Assembly (NCBI GenBank): GCA_022059125.1
Contig: JAEUWY010000005.1
Coordinates: 434,001-498,000 of the forward strand
Reading direction: 5' to 3'
DNA: 64,000 nt
DNA from: Corynespora cassiicola
Lineage: Eukaryota; Ascomycota; Dothideomycetes; Pleosporales; Corynesporascaceae
Below, in pieces: positions 43,989-55,013 of this stretch. A model generated the notes under the pieces. That model saw only the letters and a list, made by a program, of their open reading frames with translations, did not search any database and was not told the origin of the DNA. The position numbers and the translations under genes were made by a program. Numbering within the stretch: position 1 is the first letter of the stretch; each line of letters begins with the position of its first letter.

Positions 43989-44256
43989 ATTAGTAGGATG
44001 GTTCGGTGAATTAGGTAGGTAGGTAGGTAGTTGTGTGGAAATACTCCAAGATACCCTTTAAAAGACAAATCAGACTTTTGTTCGCAGCATCGATCCGTTC
44101 GCTCGCAAAGCCCATGTTGCTTGCCTGAAAAATAAAAATGTTGATACATGTACAATATACATCTATACATAATGCCAAACCCTCGTTCTGATGCCGATGA
44201 TGCTGATATACAAGAAGCGGCCGCTTTCTTTCTTCCTATTCTTCCCAGGCACGCGC

Positions 44257-45276
44257 TTATTCCTTCTTCTCGCCCTTCTCCTGCTCCTCCATATCCATAC
44301 GCCTGCTCTCGACCGTAAAGTACAGACTCTTGCTCGCGCCCTCGAGCGCGCCCGTAAGCGAGCCACCCACGCTCTGCAGCATGTTGACGAGCTGCGCCCG
44401 CAGACCGTCGAGCCCGCCGGGAATACCGCCAACCCACTTGGTACCCTCGACATCAAAGACCCTGCCCTCGACCCTGGCGCCCAGCAGCATCAACTTCTGC
44501 AGACCCGACTGGACAGCTGGCTCGTGGTAGTCTGGGTTCGCTTTGCGCTTGGGGGCCGGGAAATCGGGGCCAGGAGAGAGGATGGACAGCACCGTCTTTA
44601 GGTGCTGGGGCGAGACGGTAGGGAACGAGACCACGGCCAGGGGGCCCGAGAGCAAGGGTTCGAGCTCGAGCTTGAGCTTGCGGTTGTTGGCGACCTCGTG
44701 GGCGTGGCGGGACAGGCCGTGGGTGAAGCGCTCGTCGTCAGGCGAGTTGGTCGTGTTGGGCACCTGCGCGCTGGTAGGTGTTTGGGGGTCTGTCGGGTGC
44801 TGGGCGTGGGCGAGGGTGCTCTCCTCTGGCTTGAAGAATTCGACGACGCGCAGGGCCGAAGCGAAGATGCCCGTCTGGATGACCTGGAGCTTGATCCCGT
44901 CTGCGAGGCTTGGCTCTCCGGTGGCTGCGCGCTCCGCGTCGACCTTGAGGAGCGCCTTGGCGAGCTCACGCCTTATGCCCATCCATTCTTCCGCCCGGAT
45001 GTTGTTGTGCTGGAAGAGCAGCACGAGGGGTGAGGACTTGAGGAGCGATTGGTACTGCCTGTGCAATTGGGTTTTGCGGACCTCCGGCGGCTTGTGGGAG
45101 GGGGGCTGGGTGGGGGGATAGCGCAAAACTGGAGGAACGGAGCGGGTGGTCTGGCCTGGAGGCGGCGCAGGCGTCGTTGCTGTTGCGAGAGCGGCATATG
45201 TTGCGCGGAGGGGGGTGGATGGGTGTGCAATGGGCAGGCGAAGGGCGCGTGGCCGGAGCCGTATCCGTGGAGGCAT
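44257..45276 (-). CDS. MRPL11: Mitochondrial large-subunit ribosomal protein uL10m
   Basis: Single-exon protein of 339 residues related to bacterial L10 and yeast Mrpl11, part of the stalk of the mitochondrial 54S subunit. The N-terminus MPPRIRLRPRALRLPIAHPS is rich in Arg with no acidic residues, typical of mitochondrial import. The family core begins with QLHRQYQSLLKSSPLVLLFQ and HNNIRAEEWMGIRRELAKAL. It continues through PLAVVSFPTVSPQHLKTVL and KLMLLGARVEGRVFD to a helical C-terminus (GLRAQLVNMLQSVGGSL). A disordered acidic/Thr-rich insert lies in the middle. Start ATG at 45276 is the first in frame. It is divergent from mitochondrial ProRS across 304 bp, so two mitochondrial-translation genes may share a promoter. 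Confidence 0.87.
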   Translation of the reverse strand: MPPRIRLRPRALRLPIAHPSTPLRATYAALATATTPAPPPGQTTRSVPPVLRYPPTQPPSHKPPEVRKTQLHRQYQSLLKSSPLVLLFQHNNIRAEEWMGIRRELAKALLKVDAERAATGEPSLADGIKLQVIQTGIFASALRVVEFFKPEESTLAHAQHPTDPQTPTSAQVPNTTNSPDDERFTHGLSRHAHEVANNRKLKLELEPLLSGPLAVVSFPTVSPQHLKTVLSILSPGPDFPAPKRKANPDYHEPAVQSGLQKLMLLGARVEGRVFDVEGTKWVGGIPGGLDGLRAQLVNMLQSVGGSLTGALEGASKSLYFTVESRRMDMEEQEKGEKKE

Positions 45277-45580
45277 TCTGACTGTATGTCAGTATTTTCG
45301 GTGTTTGAAAGGCGAATCAATCCAATTGGTGCTGGTACATACGTGGATTGTGGTGCGGGCGGGAGAGATGATCGGAGAGGATGTCCAGAAATCTTTCGTC
45401 GGAGCTCAAGGGTTGAATGGCCCGTGCACTCCTTGCTTCATCTGGATGGTTGCGCGTGCTCTTCCTCTTCAATCGACTCACACGACGCCAATTCGGAGTT
45501 TCTCTGATTCAAAACTGGGATTTTTCGTCTGATAGATACTTTTTCGGATAGTTTAGTTGTTTTACAATCACTAAACGCCA
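45277..45580. promoter_or_regulatory. Bidirectional promoter of uL10m and mitochondrial ProRS
   Basis: 304 bp separate the divergent start codons of two nuclear genes for mitochondrial translation. No TATA box is obvious. Co-regulation is inferred from arrangement, not shown. Confidence 0.6.
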
Positions 45581-47476
45581 ATGGCGGCGCACATGTGGAG
45601 AGGGCTGAATCGTTCGAGATTACCCATTCAAAGATTTGGAAATGCCAGATTTCTGACGGTATGTCAAGAATATAGAGTCTCTCTTCTAATCTCTGGTTCT
45701 GGATTGACATGTGCTGACCGTACATAGCTCGATTCACGCAACCGACTATCAAAGTTCTGGGCACCAACAGGAGGCATCGCACCCCAAGACGGAGAACAAG
45801 GTCTAGGAACAGTATTTCTTCTCGAGCCAGATCTGTGTCTAATACATATACAGATGACTCCCACGCCCTCCTCATCCGAGGCGGTTTCCTGCGACAAGTA
45901 TCATCCCCCAATCCCCACCCTCACCACCCATCCTAATCACGTGCAGGCCCACTCAGGCGTCTTCCACCTCCTCCCCCTCGGCCTCCGCGTGCAGGACAAA
46001 CTAGAACGCCTAATAGACCACCACATGGCCACCCTTGGCGCCTCCAAGCTCACCCTCTCCTCCCTCTCCACAGAAACCCTCTGGCAGCAGTCCGGCCGCT
46101 ACTCCTCCAACTCGGAGCTCCTCCGCATTGCTGACCGGCGCAACTCGGGCTTTCTGCTGTCCCCCACGCACGAAGAGGAGATCACGGCGCTTGTAGCGGG
46201 CGTGGTGCACTCGTACAAGGACTTACCCCTCCGCTTGTACCAGATAGGTCGCAAGTATCGCGACGAGAAGAGGCCGCGCCAGGGCTTGTTGCGCGCAAAG
46301 GAGTTTCTCATGAAGGATTTATACACGTTCGATGTCGATCATGAGACGGCACTGCAGACGTACGGGCAGGTTTTGCAGGCGTATCGTAATCTGTTTGATG
46401 CGCTGAAGCTGCCGTATCTGGTGGCGGATGCGGATTCGGGGAATATGGGAGGTAAGCTGTCCCATGAGTTTCACTTTCCGTCGTCAAAGGGGGAGGACCG
46501 CGTTTTTGAGTGTGGTTCGGATGCGTGCTCGTATGTTGCGAATGAGGAGTTGGTGTCCAAGAGCGTGGATCCGCAGGGTGTGGTGTCAGAATCAAGGCCA
46601 CTACTTTTCATGGGTATCAGCAAGGATAGGGAAACGGCGGTACATATTGCGGTTCCGAGACTCAAGTCTTTTGACGAGAAGACTTTGTCAAAGCTGGAGA
46701 GGGAAGACGGGACCATCCCCTGGGAGCATGCGGGAACGTATCTGAACCTGCACGCCGTGAAGCGCAGTCTACCCAGCGATGTGGAACTCGACACGGGCAT
46801 CGAGCCTTCTACCCTATGCTCGCTACTCAAATCAACAAACCGGAGCATACACATCCAAGACTCGCTGTGCGCTCCTTCACTGGAAGACAGCACCGTCACA
46901 GCCGACGACCTTACGACCACCAACCCAGGCGACACATGCCCCAAATGTGCCCACGGAACCCTCACTGTCCAAAAGGCCATCGAGGTAGGCCACACCTTTC
47001 ACCTCGGTACGCGCTATAGCGAGCCCCTATCTGCCCTCATCGCCCCGCGCGACGGCAAAGAAAAGGCCCCCGTCCACATGGGCTGCCATGGCATCGGCGT
47101 CTCGCGGCTCCTCGCAGCCATCGCCTCGCAGCTCGCAGACTCCAAGGGCCTGAACTGGCCCTCCGCCGTGGCGCCATTTAGCGCCGTCGTTGTCCCCACG
47201 CCGCAGGTCAGCGAGACGGATGCTGCGAGCGTGTATGATCAGCTTGGCGGTGTGGGACAGGGTATGGATGTGGTGCTGGATGATCGCCCGAACAAGGGCA
47301 TGGGGTTCAAGTTGCAGGATGCGGATTTGATCGGCTATCCCGTCATTGTGGTGATTGGAAGGGCATGGAAAGAGAGGGGAGAGGTCGAGGTGCAGTGCCG
47401 GCGGTTGGGAGTGAAGAAGAACGTCAAGCTCGAGGGACTCAAGAAAGAAGTTGAGGGCCTATTGGAAAACTTGTAA
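45581..47476 (+). CDS. AIM10: Mitochondrial prolyl-tRNA synthetase
   Basis: Class II aminoacyl-tRNA synthetase of bacterial type that charges mitochondrial tRNA-Pro. Exons are 45581-45658, 45728-45800, 45854-45897 and 45947-47476, giving 574 residues. The first exon encodes MAAHMWRGLNRSRLPIQRFG, an import presequence. The small exons encode LSKFWAPTGG and DDSHALLIRGGFLRQ, which runs across the last intron into AHSGVFHLLPLGLRVQDKLE, the class II motif 1 region. Motif 2 is visible as YQIGRKYRDEKRPRQGLLR followed by AKEFLMKD. Motif 3 is GCHGIGVSRLLAAIAS, followed by a C-terminal anticodon-binding domain (FSAVVVPTPQV, VLDDRPNKGMGFKLQDADLI). The third exon is only 44 nt and the second intron starts with an unusual GTCTAG; this junction is the least certain. 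A gene call starting at 45854 would miss the presequence. Confidence 0.92.
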
Positions 47477-47787
47477 TCAGGATTCGATGTGTATATTGCC
47501 TGTAAGATATCGGATAAAAGGGCGGTGATGTGTATGTGTAAATGTTTGTACAAACAGCCAAGGAGAATGCCGTCAGGGCTATAATGCAAAGCGACTCATG
47601 AAGACAAGTGAGGAATATATCGTTATCCTATCATACAAGAAACGTGCCAACTATCGTTTGCCCGCAGCCGCGGAGCGCAAAGACACGAGTGTCACCGTGA
47701 TGCCTGCTGAGGGTGAAGACTCTGGTATAGTGCTATGCAAATGCAAATCAGTAACAACTCCGAAAAAAATCCCCATGTAAACGAAAT
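47477..47787. other. Convergent 3' spacer between ProRS and RXT2
   Basis: About 310 bp holding both 3' untranslated regions. No other feature seen. Confidence 0.5.
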
Positions 47788-49300
47788 TTACCGGTCTTCT
47801 TTATCCGGCTTTGTTCTACGCTGGCGCGTCGACTTCTTGCCCGCAACAGCCGTGTCGTCCTCCTCTTCGTCGCGGCCCTTGATGAGGTCTTGTTCGAGGT
47901 CCCATTCTTCGCGGTCATACCAGTCTTCGCCGTCGCTCATCTCGCCCACGTGTGCTTCTGCCTTGGACCACTTGAAGACTTCCTGTCGCATGCGGTCGGC
48001 CTGCATCATGCCCATGTAGAGGTCGTTGGAAATACGCGAAATCTCCTCTTGTTTCTGCACGTAGGCCATGAGCAGCATGCGCGTCTCTTCGGCTTCATTT
48101 AGCGGCAGGCCAAAATCGCGATCGGGCAGCGAATCGGTAGGGAACAGGAATAGTGGGTGAACGGGATTGATAGCGCTAGAGGGCGAATCCGGTGGGGACG
48201 GTGTTGACGCTGCTTGTGCACGGGCGCGCGTCGTCATACGATGTGCCGTCTGCTGCGATCCTGCGTCCGACGCGTCGTCGCCTGGAGACTGGTCTCGTTC
48301 GCCATTCTCCTGTAACCCATCTGTCTCGGCACCGTGGGATGTCCCGTTTGTGATGTGCTCGCCATTCTGCTTTTCCGCTGCGTTGCCGTTGGCCTCTCCA
48401 TTCTGGCGCGGGGCCCCATTGGGTTGCCCCACATCCTCCATGACAATATCCTGCGGAGTGCTGGCGGTTTCCTGCAAATCGCCGTTCTGTTCGGGCCGCC
48501 GATGGTGCTGCGATGTTCCGTTCGCGGTGGCTCCGTTCGTACCGCCCATCGAGGGCTCCTGTATCGGGGCCGCGGGCATGGTGGCCAGGGCGCTCGGCGC
48601 AAAAGTTGAGTCGCCTTGCATCTTTGTGAACAGCCTTTTTGCCTGCGCAAGGGTAATGCGCTCCTTACGCGACATGGCCCCCGCTTCCGCCGTCAAATCG
48701 CTAAGGTGTGTGGATGTGTAGGCCACGCTCATGGACGGGTGGTTAGGCAGATCGGCCGCGGAGGTCAGCGGCGCAAGCAAGTCTACAAATGAGGTCAGTC
48801 CCTGTTCGCGAATCTGTTTACGGGGTCACGCACTCTCGAGGAGGATGTCGGCGTATGGGTTTTCCTCGACGGTCGACAAGTCGTCCTCGTCCTCATATTC
48901 GTCGTCCAGATCTACAAGGTCGCCGTCGGGATCGAATCGCGGAGGATTGCGCTGTAATATATATCTGTGGTATCCGGCGTGCTCGATGCGCTGTAGAAGA
49001 GAGTGGTTAGCATGGACCCTGGGCGGACTGCGGGCTGAGGCGTAAAAATCATACCTTCTTGTAGGGACGCGGGTCTGCGAGGAAGTCGGCGTCGCCGGAG
49101 CGCGAGTACTGTGCCTTGCGCTTCAGGCTCTGCTGGCGGTTGTGGAGCGTGTCGGGCTCGTCGTCGTCGGAAGCTAGCACAGTCAGCTGCTGGTGTGGTG
49201 GAGAGGACCAGCAATGTTACGTACAGTCATCCTTGCGCAATAGTCTCCTCTTCATGGAGAAGATGGTGTCTATGATCTGTTGCTGTTGCGACCCGGCCAT
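47788..49300 (-). CDS. RXT2: Rxt2-like subunit of the Rpd3L histone deacetylase complex
   Basis: Probable transcriptional regulatory protein of the Rxt2 family, a subunit of the large Rpd3 deacetylase complex. Four exons (49300-49225, 49173-49055, 48990-48834, 48782-47788; introns 51, 64 and 51 nt) give 448 residues. The conserved N-terminal half assembles only after splicing: QQQQIIDTIFSMKRRLLRKD, SLKRKAQYSRSGDADFL, ADPRPYKKRIEHAGYHRYIL, then ENPYADILLENLLAPLTSAA and LPNHPSMSVAYTS. The middle is Asn/Gly/Gln-rich and disordered, and the C-terminus has a helical segment (EETRMLLMAYVQKQEEISRI) and an acidic tail. The ATG at 49300 is used; the longer frame upstream starts at TTG. It is divergent from TRAPPC11. 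Confidence 0.88.
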
Positions 49301-49815
49301 GGCGGCGGCGGCGGTCCTGGCCAGTCCCAGCACAAAGTCGGCGGAAGGGTGTCTGGGGCGGGCGCGAGGGGCGGCGTCGGCGAGAGCAAACTCTGGGGGC
49401 AAACTCGGGGTATTTTTTCGCAGCGGGGGGCGGGGGATGCGAGGAGAGGGCAGCGAGAGAGCGAGGTCGGGTGTAGAGGGCAGATGGGTCCAAGGTTGTG
49501 CGAAGCTCAACTGGGGCGGAGGCAGAACCGGAGCAGTGGCTTGGCGGCTCTGTCGGCGCGTGAATGGCGGCCTCCGACGGCCTGGCGCCCTGCAAGCCGC
49601 TGGCCGCTGGCCGCTGGCCGCTGTACCTGCACCCTAGCTATCGTCACAACCGCCGCGCGCAGAGCCTGGATCCCGCCTCGCCCACCCGCCTGAACACGCC
49701 GCGCTTCCCCGTTGCCGCTTGCTGCAGCTATTCCGCCCGCCCTGCCACGTCTCGACGCCGCTGGAGGCTCCCGTACCCCGCCATCTTCATGGACAGGTAG
49801 CTCTCGCGCCCAGCC
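49301..49815. promoter_or_regulatory. Bidirectional promoter of RXT2 and TRAPPC11
   Basis: 515 bp between divergent start codons, GC-rich. It contains a 7-bp tandem repeat (CCGCTGG, about four copies at 49597-49623). Small open frames across it are not protein-like. Confidence 0.55.
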
Positions 49816-52800
49816 ATGGAAGCGTATCCCGCCGAATACGTCCAGCACAACCTGCCCTTCGTCGTCCTCTCCGGCCTGGGCTCCAAGAATGACCTCGAGC
49901 CGCTCCCTCCTGTGCACCAGGTGCTCCCCGGCGAGGCTGCCACGAGCATCAGCTGCGAGATCGCGTCGGTGACGGGCGAGCATGCAAACCAGCTGCTGCA
50001 AGAGTTTCTCAAGGCCGACGGCACCAATGCGCCTTGGAACGGTCGCATGCAGAACCGCAGAGGGAACTTGTTGGGCTTTCGGATACGAACCGTTGGGAGG
50101 GTAGGTCAGGCGCCTGCCACCTTGGCCGTATGGACTGCATGCTCATTGCGCATAGGACTTTATACTGCCCCCCAAGAAGGCTGACGCTCCCGTCGCCGAC
50201 CCCTCCCAGCCCGACGGCCCCAATCCACCAGCTGGGACCTCGTGGATTCTGCATTCCCCCATATCGCCGCTCTCCCCCGTCTCGCCCGTGTTCCCAGATG
50301 GTGTCATGACCTCGCGATGGATCGCAAAGCACCAACACTACGTTCCGTCCGTCTTTATATCCTTTTTCAACTTCACCACGGATCCCATCACCAACAGCCT
50401 GCACGACAATCAACTCAAGACGGAAATCAACAAGATCAAAAACCAGATCCAAAAGTCGGACCACAAGACGCGCTACGTTGTGGTGCTCCTGAGCAACAAG
50501 ACCATTCTGGAGGCGCCCGATATTGAAGAACGCTTGGCGACCATCCGGCGCGGGACGGGCCTCGACCCCAAAAACTCCTTCTTCTTTCTCCCGCCAAATA
50601 CGTCCCAGGTCGAGCTGCGCTCCTTTGTGATATCCATTCTCTCGACGCTGCAGCCAATATGCGTGGAATACTACAGGGACCTCACCAAGCACGCGAGGAG
50701 GAAAAAAGGCAGAGGCTCCATTCCGCCTCCCACGGCCCAGCCAACGAGGGGCACCTCACAGACCTTGTCCGCTCCCGGGTGGGGTGTGCGCTATGACTTC
50801 AAGCTCGGCGTCTTTGCAGAGTTTCGGCAAGAGATGGACGCGGCACAGAGGCATTACAGCATTGCTCTCGATTCTCTGTTTGGGTCAGAGGGTCTTTTCG
50901 AGACTACCGCAAGCTGGTCTCCCAGGTGGGACGAGATACGGATGCTGGCTGATGTCGTGGCGTTTCGCCATATTCGATGTCAGCTGTGGAACAATTATCC
51001 CACTTCGGCTGCTCAGACTTGGATTCGCTACAAGACTCGATTAAAGGACCTTCTGGACCGTCGCGGAAAGGGCTCGTCGAATTATGGTTGGGAAGCGTGG
51101 GAATCGAGATGGGCACACATGATGGCCCAGATGATCCAGCGCACCGAGCTCCCCCTGTTCAGAGTGAACCAGCCCGTGCCAGATTTTGATCCGTTGGCCG
51201 AGGCTGGGAATGCGACCTTTTGCCCGCCTGAGAAGCAGTTCATGGTTGGTGAGAGACTGCCTCCCTGGGAGCTGCTCCACCACGCAGGATATTGGTACAA
51301 GGTATCGGCCGATCATGCAAAGAGGCGCTACCTGATAGCTCGCGACATGCCCGAGGAGGACAGGACTCCCCCAGGCATGTCGCCTGCGACCAAAGTGTCC
51401 AGCAGGAACCAGACATATGACAGCTATCTCGTCCCGGAACCTCACATTGAATACCCTCTTCCAAACACTTCTGGTGGATTTGAACACTGGAAGGATATTG
51501 TGGGCAAACTCAATGCTGCCATTGCCGAGTTTGAAGTCCGGGGCCAGCGGAGGAAGGTCGAGCAACTGCGGTTGGAGGCTGCGAGAACGTTGCTTCATGT
51601 CAAGAGGTATGACGATGCATTCAGAGTCTTTCGTCCCCTTTGGGAGAAGATGAGTTGGCGCAAAGAAGGCTGGTGGGCACTCGCTTCAGAGGTGCTTTGG
51701 GGCTTGCACGAGTGCGCACTCCGTGTTCATGACGCTGAGACGTATGTTGCGACGGAGTGGGAGTTGTATTCGCAAGGTGCGTGTCCATGTATCTATGAAG
51801 AATACAAATGTGCTGACGCAGGCCAGTGTTCCTCGGCAAAACGAGATACAAATATGACCTCATGGGTTGCTTGGAAAGCTTTCCACAAGACACTGCGACA
51901 GAGAATAAGCTTAGCGTTAATCTCGACTCCAAAGAGTTTGCGTCTTGCCGTATGTAGTCATCCCCTGTGTATGTGATGAGTGCTAACATGAAAAGTGACT
52001 GTCACCTTTACCTTTTCCGAAGGCGAAGGAAACGTGGGCGAGCCGTTGCAGTCGCAGATTGTGGTGTCCTCTACAGCCAGGCCAGGGTCTGCCCCGATTA
52101 CTCTATCCTCACTTATCTTCAAGTTTGAAGGATGCTTGAGTGAAATCCAACTCACTCACGAAGCCAATGACACAACCTCGTCAAGTGAGTCAACGATGCT
52201 TGAATGTGCTCTCGAGGAGACATCCCCATCAACAAAGGTGGAGCAGAAGCCTTGCTGGAGTGGAACGTCTGACCTGACGCTACACCCCGGCCAGACCAAA
52301 GTCTATGCCTTTCCCATCATCTTCCGTGAAGCCGGTGATACAGAGGCCGTTTCCACTAGTTTCGAAATCAGTACAGACCGCTTCAGCCTCGTCTATACAG
52401 ATGCAGAGTCGGATGAGGAGAGCCCTTCTCTGCCAAGGTGGTGGCTCAAGTCTGGCTCCAAGGTCAGGCCTAGGAAGCTGAATAGGGAGTATGGCGCAAC
52501 CGTCAAGGTCTTGCCCAAGCCACCCAAGATGGAGATTCGGCTCCCAAATCTCCGCGAACACTACTACACTAATGAACCGATTGACATTGACATTGAGATT
52601 CTGAACAAGGAGGACGAGGAGACCGAGGCTGTGCTCGAGGTCAGATTACTTGGCCGTTCAAAAGATACGCTTGGCTACTCGTGGGTCGATCGCGGCACCT
52701 CATCCCCCATGAAGGAGGTCCCGCCGACGCTCGACGGATCTAACGATGTAGACCTTCCGGGCCATGTCGTCGGCCAGCTCGCACAAGGCGCCAGTGCTAC

Positions 52801-53782
52801 TCAGCAGATCCGCTTTGATGGCCCGTCGGAGCCTTCCGACTACGCACTCGAGGTCAAAGTCCTCTATCATGTGCTGAGCGACCGCGACATTCCCATCTCC
52901 AAGACCATGATTGCCGAACTCATCTTCAACAGCCCATTCGAAAGCTCATACGACTTCACTCCGCGCGTGCACCCGGACCCCTGGCCGAGCTACTTTTCGC
53001 TCGAGGAGGCCGAGAGCAACAACAGCAGCAGCAGCAAGGCCGAATCCACCGACGCATTTGGCATCCGGCAAAAGTGGCATCTCCGCGCAAAGATTGCCTC
53101 GTTCGCCGAGGAGACGCTGCTCATCAAGGCCATCGCCGTGCACACGGACGCTGTCAAGGGCGGCGCCACATGCGACATCTCGCCCGAGTTCGACATCGCA
53201 GCGGATCCGGGCCTGCCCATGAACCCGCAGGACCTGCACGAGTGCTCGTTCAACGTCGACGTGCAGAAGCTCAACCTCGAGGAGCGCCGCACCACGCAGC
53301 TCGAGACGTCGCTGCACATTACGTGGCAGCGGTCCACGCCCTCGTCGTCAGCTACCGCGGTGCCCGTGGATATCCTGACCATGCTCCCCATCCCCACAAT
53401 CTCCCTCCCCATCTCCGAGCCCCGCGTCCTAGCCTCGGCCACGCACTCGACCGTCGTCCCCGGAACCATCCACATGGACTACACGCTCGAGAACCCGACC
53501 ATGCACTTTTTGACCTTCGAGCTGGCCATGGAGGCGTCTGAGGAGTTTGGCTTCGCGGGCCCCAAGCTGCGCATCGTGCACGCGCTGCCGCTCAGCAGGC
53601 AGACGGTGCGGTACAACCTCTGGCCGCTGGTAGAAGGGCCCTGCTGGGTCACGCCGCAGCTCAGGGTCGTGGATAGGTATTTTAATCAGACGTTGAGGGT
53701 GCAGGGGACGGATGGGTTGAGGGGGGGAAAGAAGGGGGTTGGGGTTTGGGTTTATGGGACGGATGGGAGGGGGCCTGAGTGA
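49816..53782 (+). CDS. TRAPPC11: TRAPPC11-like trafficking protein (foie gras and gryzun domains)
   Basis: Subunit of the TRAPP III/II-type tethering complex used in ER-to-Golgi transport and autophagy. Exons are 49816-50100, 50156-51776, 51827-51949 and 51996-53782, giving 1,271 residues. The N-terminal part includes YPAEYVQHNLPFVVLSGL and NGRMQNRRGNLLGFRIRTVG. The foie-gras region is visible around WGVRYDFKLGVFAEFRQEMD, AQTWIRYKTRLKDLL, WESRWAHMMAQMIQRT and LLHHAGYWYKVSADHAKRRY. Exon 3 supplies LGKTRYKYDLMGCLESF. The C-terminal gryzun half has repeated beta-rich segments such as PKMEIRLPNLREHYYTNEPI and VLEVRLLGRS. The third exon reads in a frame different from the open frame that continues past 51776, so an unspliced call would add a wrong tail and split the gene in two. 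No signal peptide or membrane segment. Confidence 0.92.
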
Positions 53783-55013
53783 GGGAGGGCGTAGGGTGGG
53801 GGGTGGGTGGAGATGAGGCGGGAAGTGGCTATTTGGATGATGAGATTTCGTCTTGGGGGTCGAATAGGGCTGGCTGGTAGGGTGGGTGGGTAGATAGGAA
53901 TGGAACAGGGGAGGGGGGATGGCTTAATCACGATTGATGAATGACTGCCCCAAGTACATGCATCTTTGACAGCCAACACAGTGAAGGAGTCTGATATGCA
54001 GAAAGGATGCTGATGCGTTTTTTGTCGTGGAAGATGCAAACCACACACAGCATACAACACACAATACCTACCTCTCACAATCATTACACCATCGCACCAT
54101 CTCACCCCCTGCCCTACCCTGCTATACCAGCATCCTCGCCCTCGCCCTCAGACCCGGACACGCACCCGCACCCGCATCCGCATCCCTCAATTGGCAAACC
54201 CCAACTCCCCGCCCAAGTAGCTACACAGCGCCTTGCCCAATGTCACTCCTCCCACATTACTCTCCCTCTTATCCTTCCTTTTCCGTCCCAGACAAAGCAC
54301 AAGAGCCCTGCAATCAAACTTGAGAAAATGACTTTCCTTTCTGTTAGTAAGTCATAAGCCTTTCCCCCTCACTTCACCCTTTTCTGTTATTTTCCTCGCA
54401 TCCAGCAGTGCATGGCCTTCAAAGTAATTTTTCCAAATATTTCGCATTTTGTCTCAGAAAGAAGAAAACTCGATAAAACAGTCATTTCTATGGTATTCAT
54501 AATTGTCATGGCCTCGTATCCCGCATCCCATAAGAATCCTCCCCTTGATAACCCTCTTGTCATCCCCCACCAAACAAGAAAAAAGAACTGAGATTAGAAA
54601 AGCCTCCCACCATTTTCCCAGAGATGTCTCTTCGAAAAAAGGCCAAAGAGACATGTCAGAAGAAGGAGAATAATAAGAAAAAAAACTATACCATTGCATT
54701 AACCATGACCTCATCTACTGGTATACCCAATCATACCCATTCCAATCATACGCATAAGCCTCATGACATCCCACCCAGCCATTCATATCCAAAAGAGTTC
54801 GCCATCCATGACAGGCCGTTTCGGGAACGAGAGGATGGGCAAAGGACCCATTGGAACAAAGCAAGAGGGGAGTCGCTCCCGTCCGGAAGATGACCCCCGA
54901 CCCCCATGTTCGTCCATCCGTACATTCAACCGTCCAAGGAAATATAGGAAGGAAAAGAGAAAGATAAAAAAAGGGGGTGATTAGACAAAAACAACAATGG
55001 AGTGAAAAGCCAT
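53783..55013. other. Convergent spacer of 1.2 kb
   Basis: 3' flanks of two convergent genes. G-rich just after the TRAPPC11 stop, then CA-rich and A-rich. No gene, RNA or mobile element recognised. Confidence 0.5.

Noticed and set aside
51777..51976. Continuation of the TRAPPC11 open frame past its second exon
   Set aside because: It reads through a GTGCGT donor into a different frame from the conserved LGKTRYKYDLMGC segment; the exon 51827-51949 gives the family sequence.
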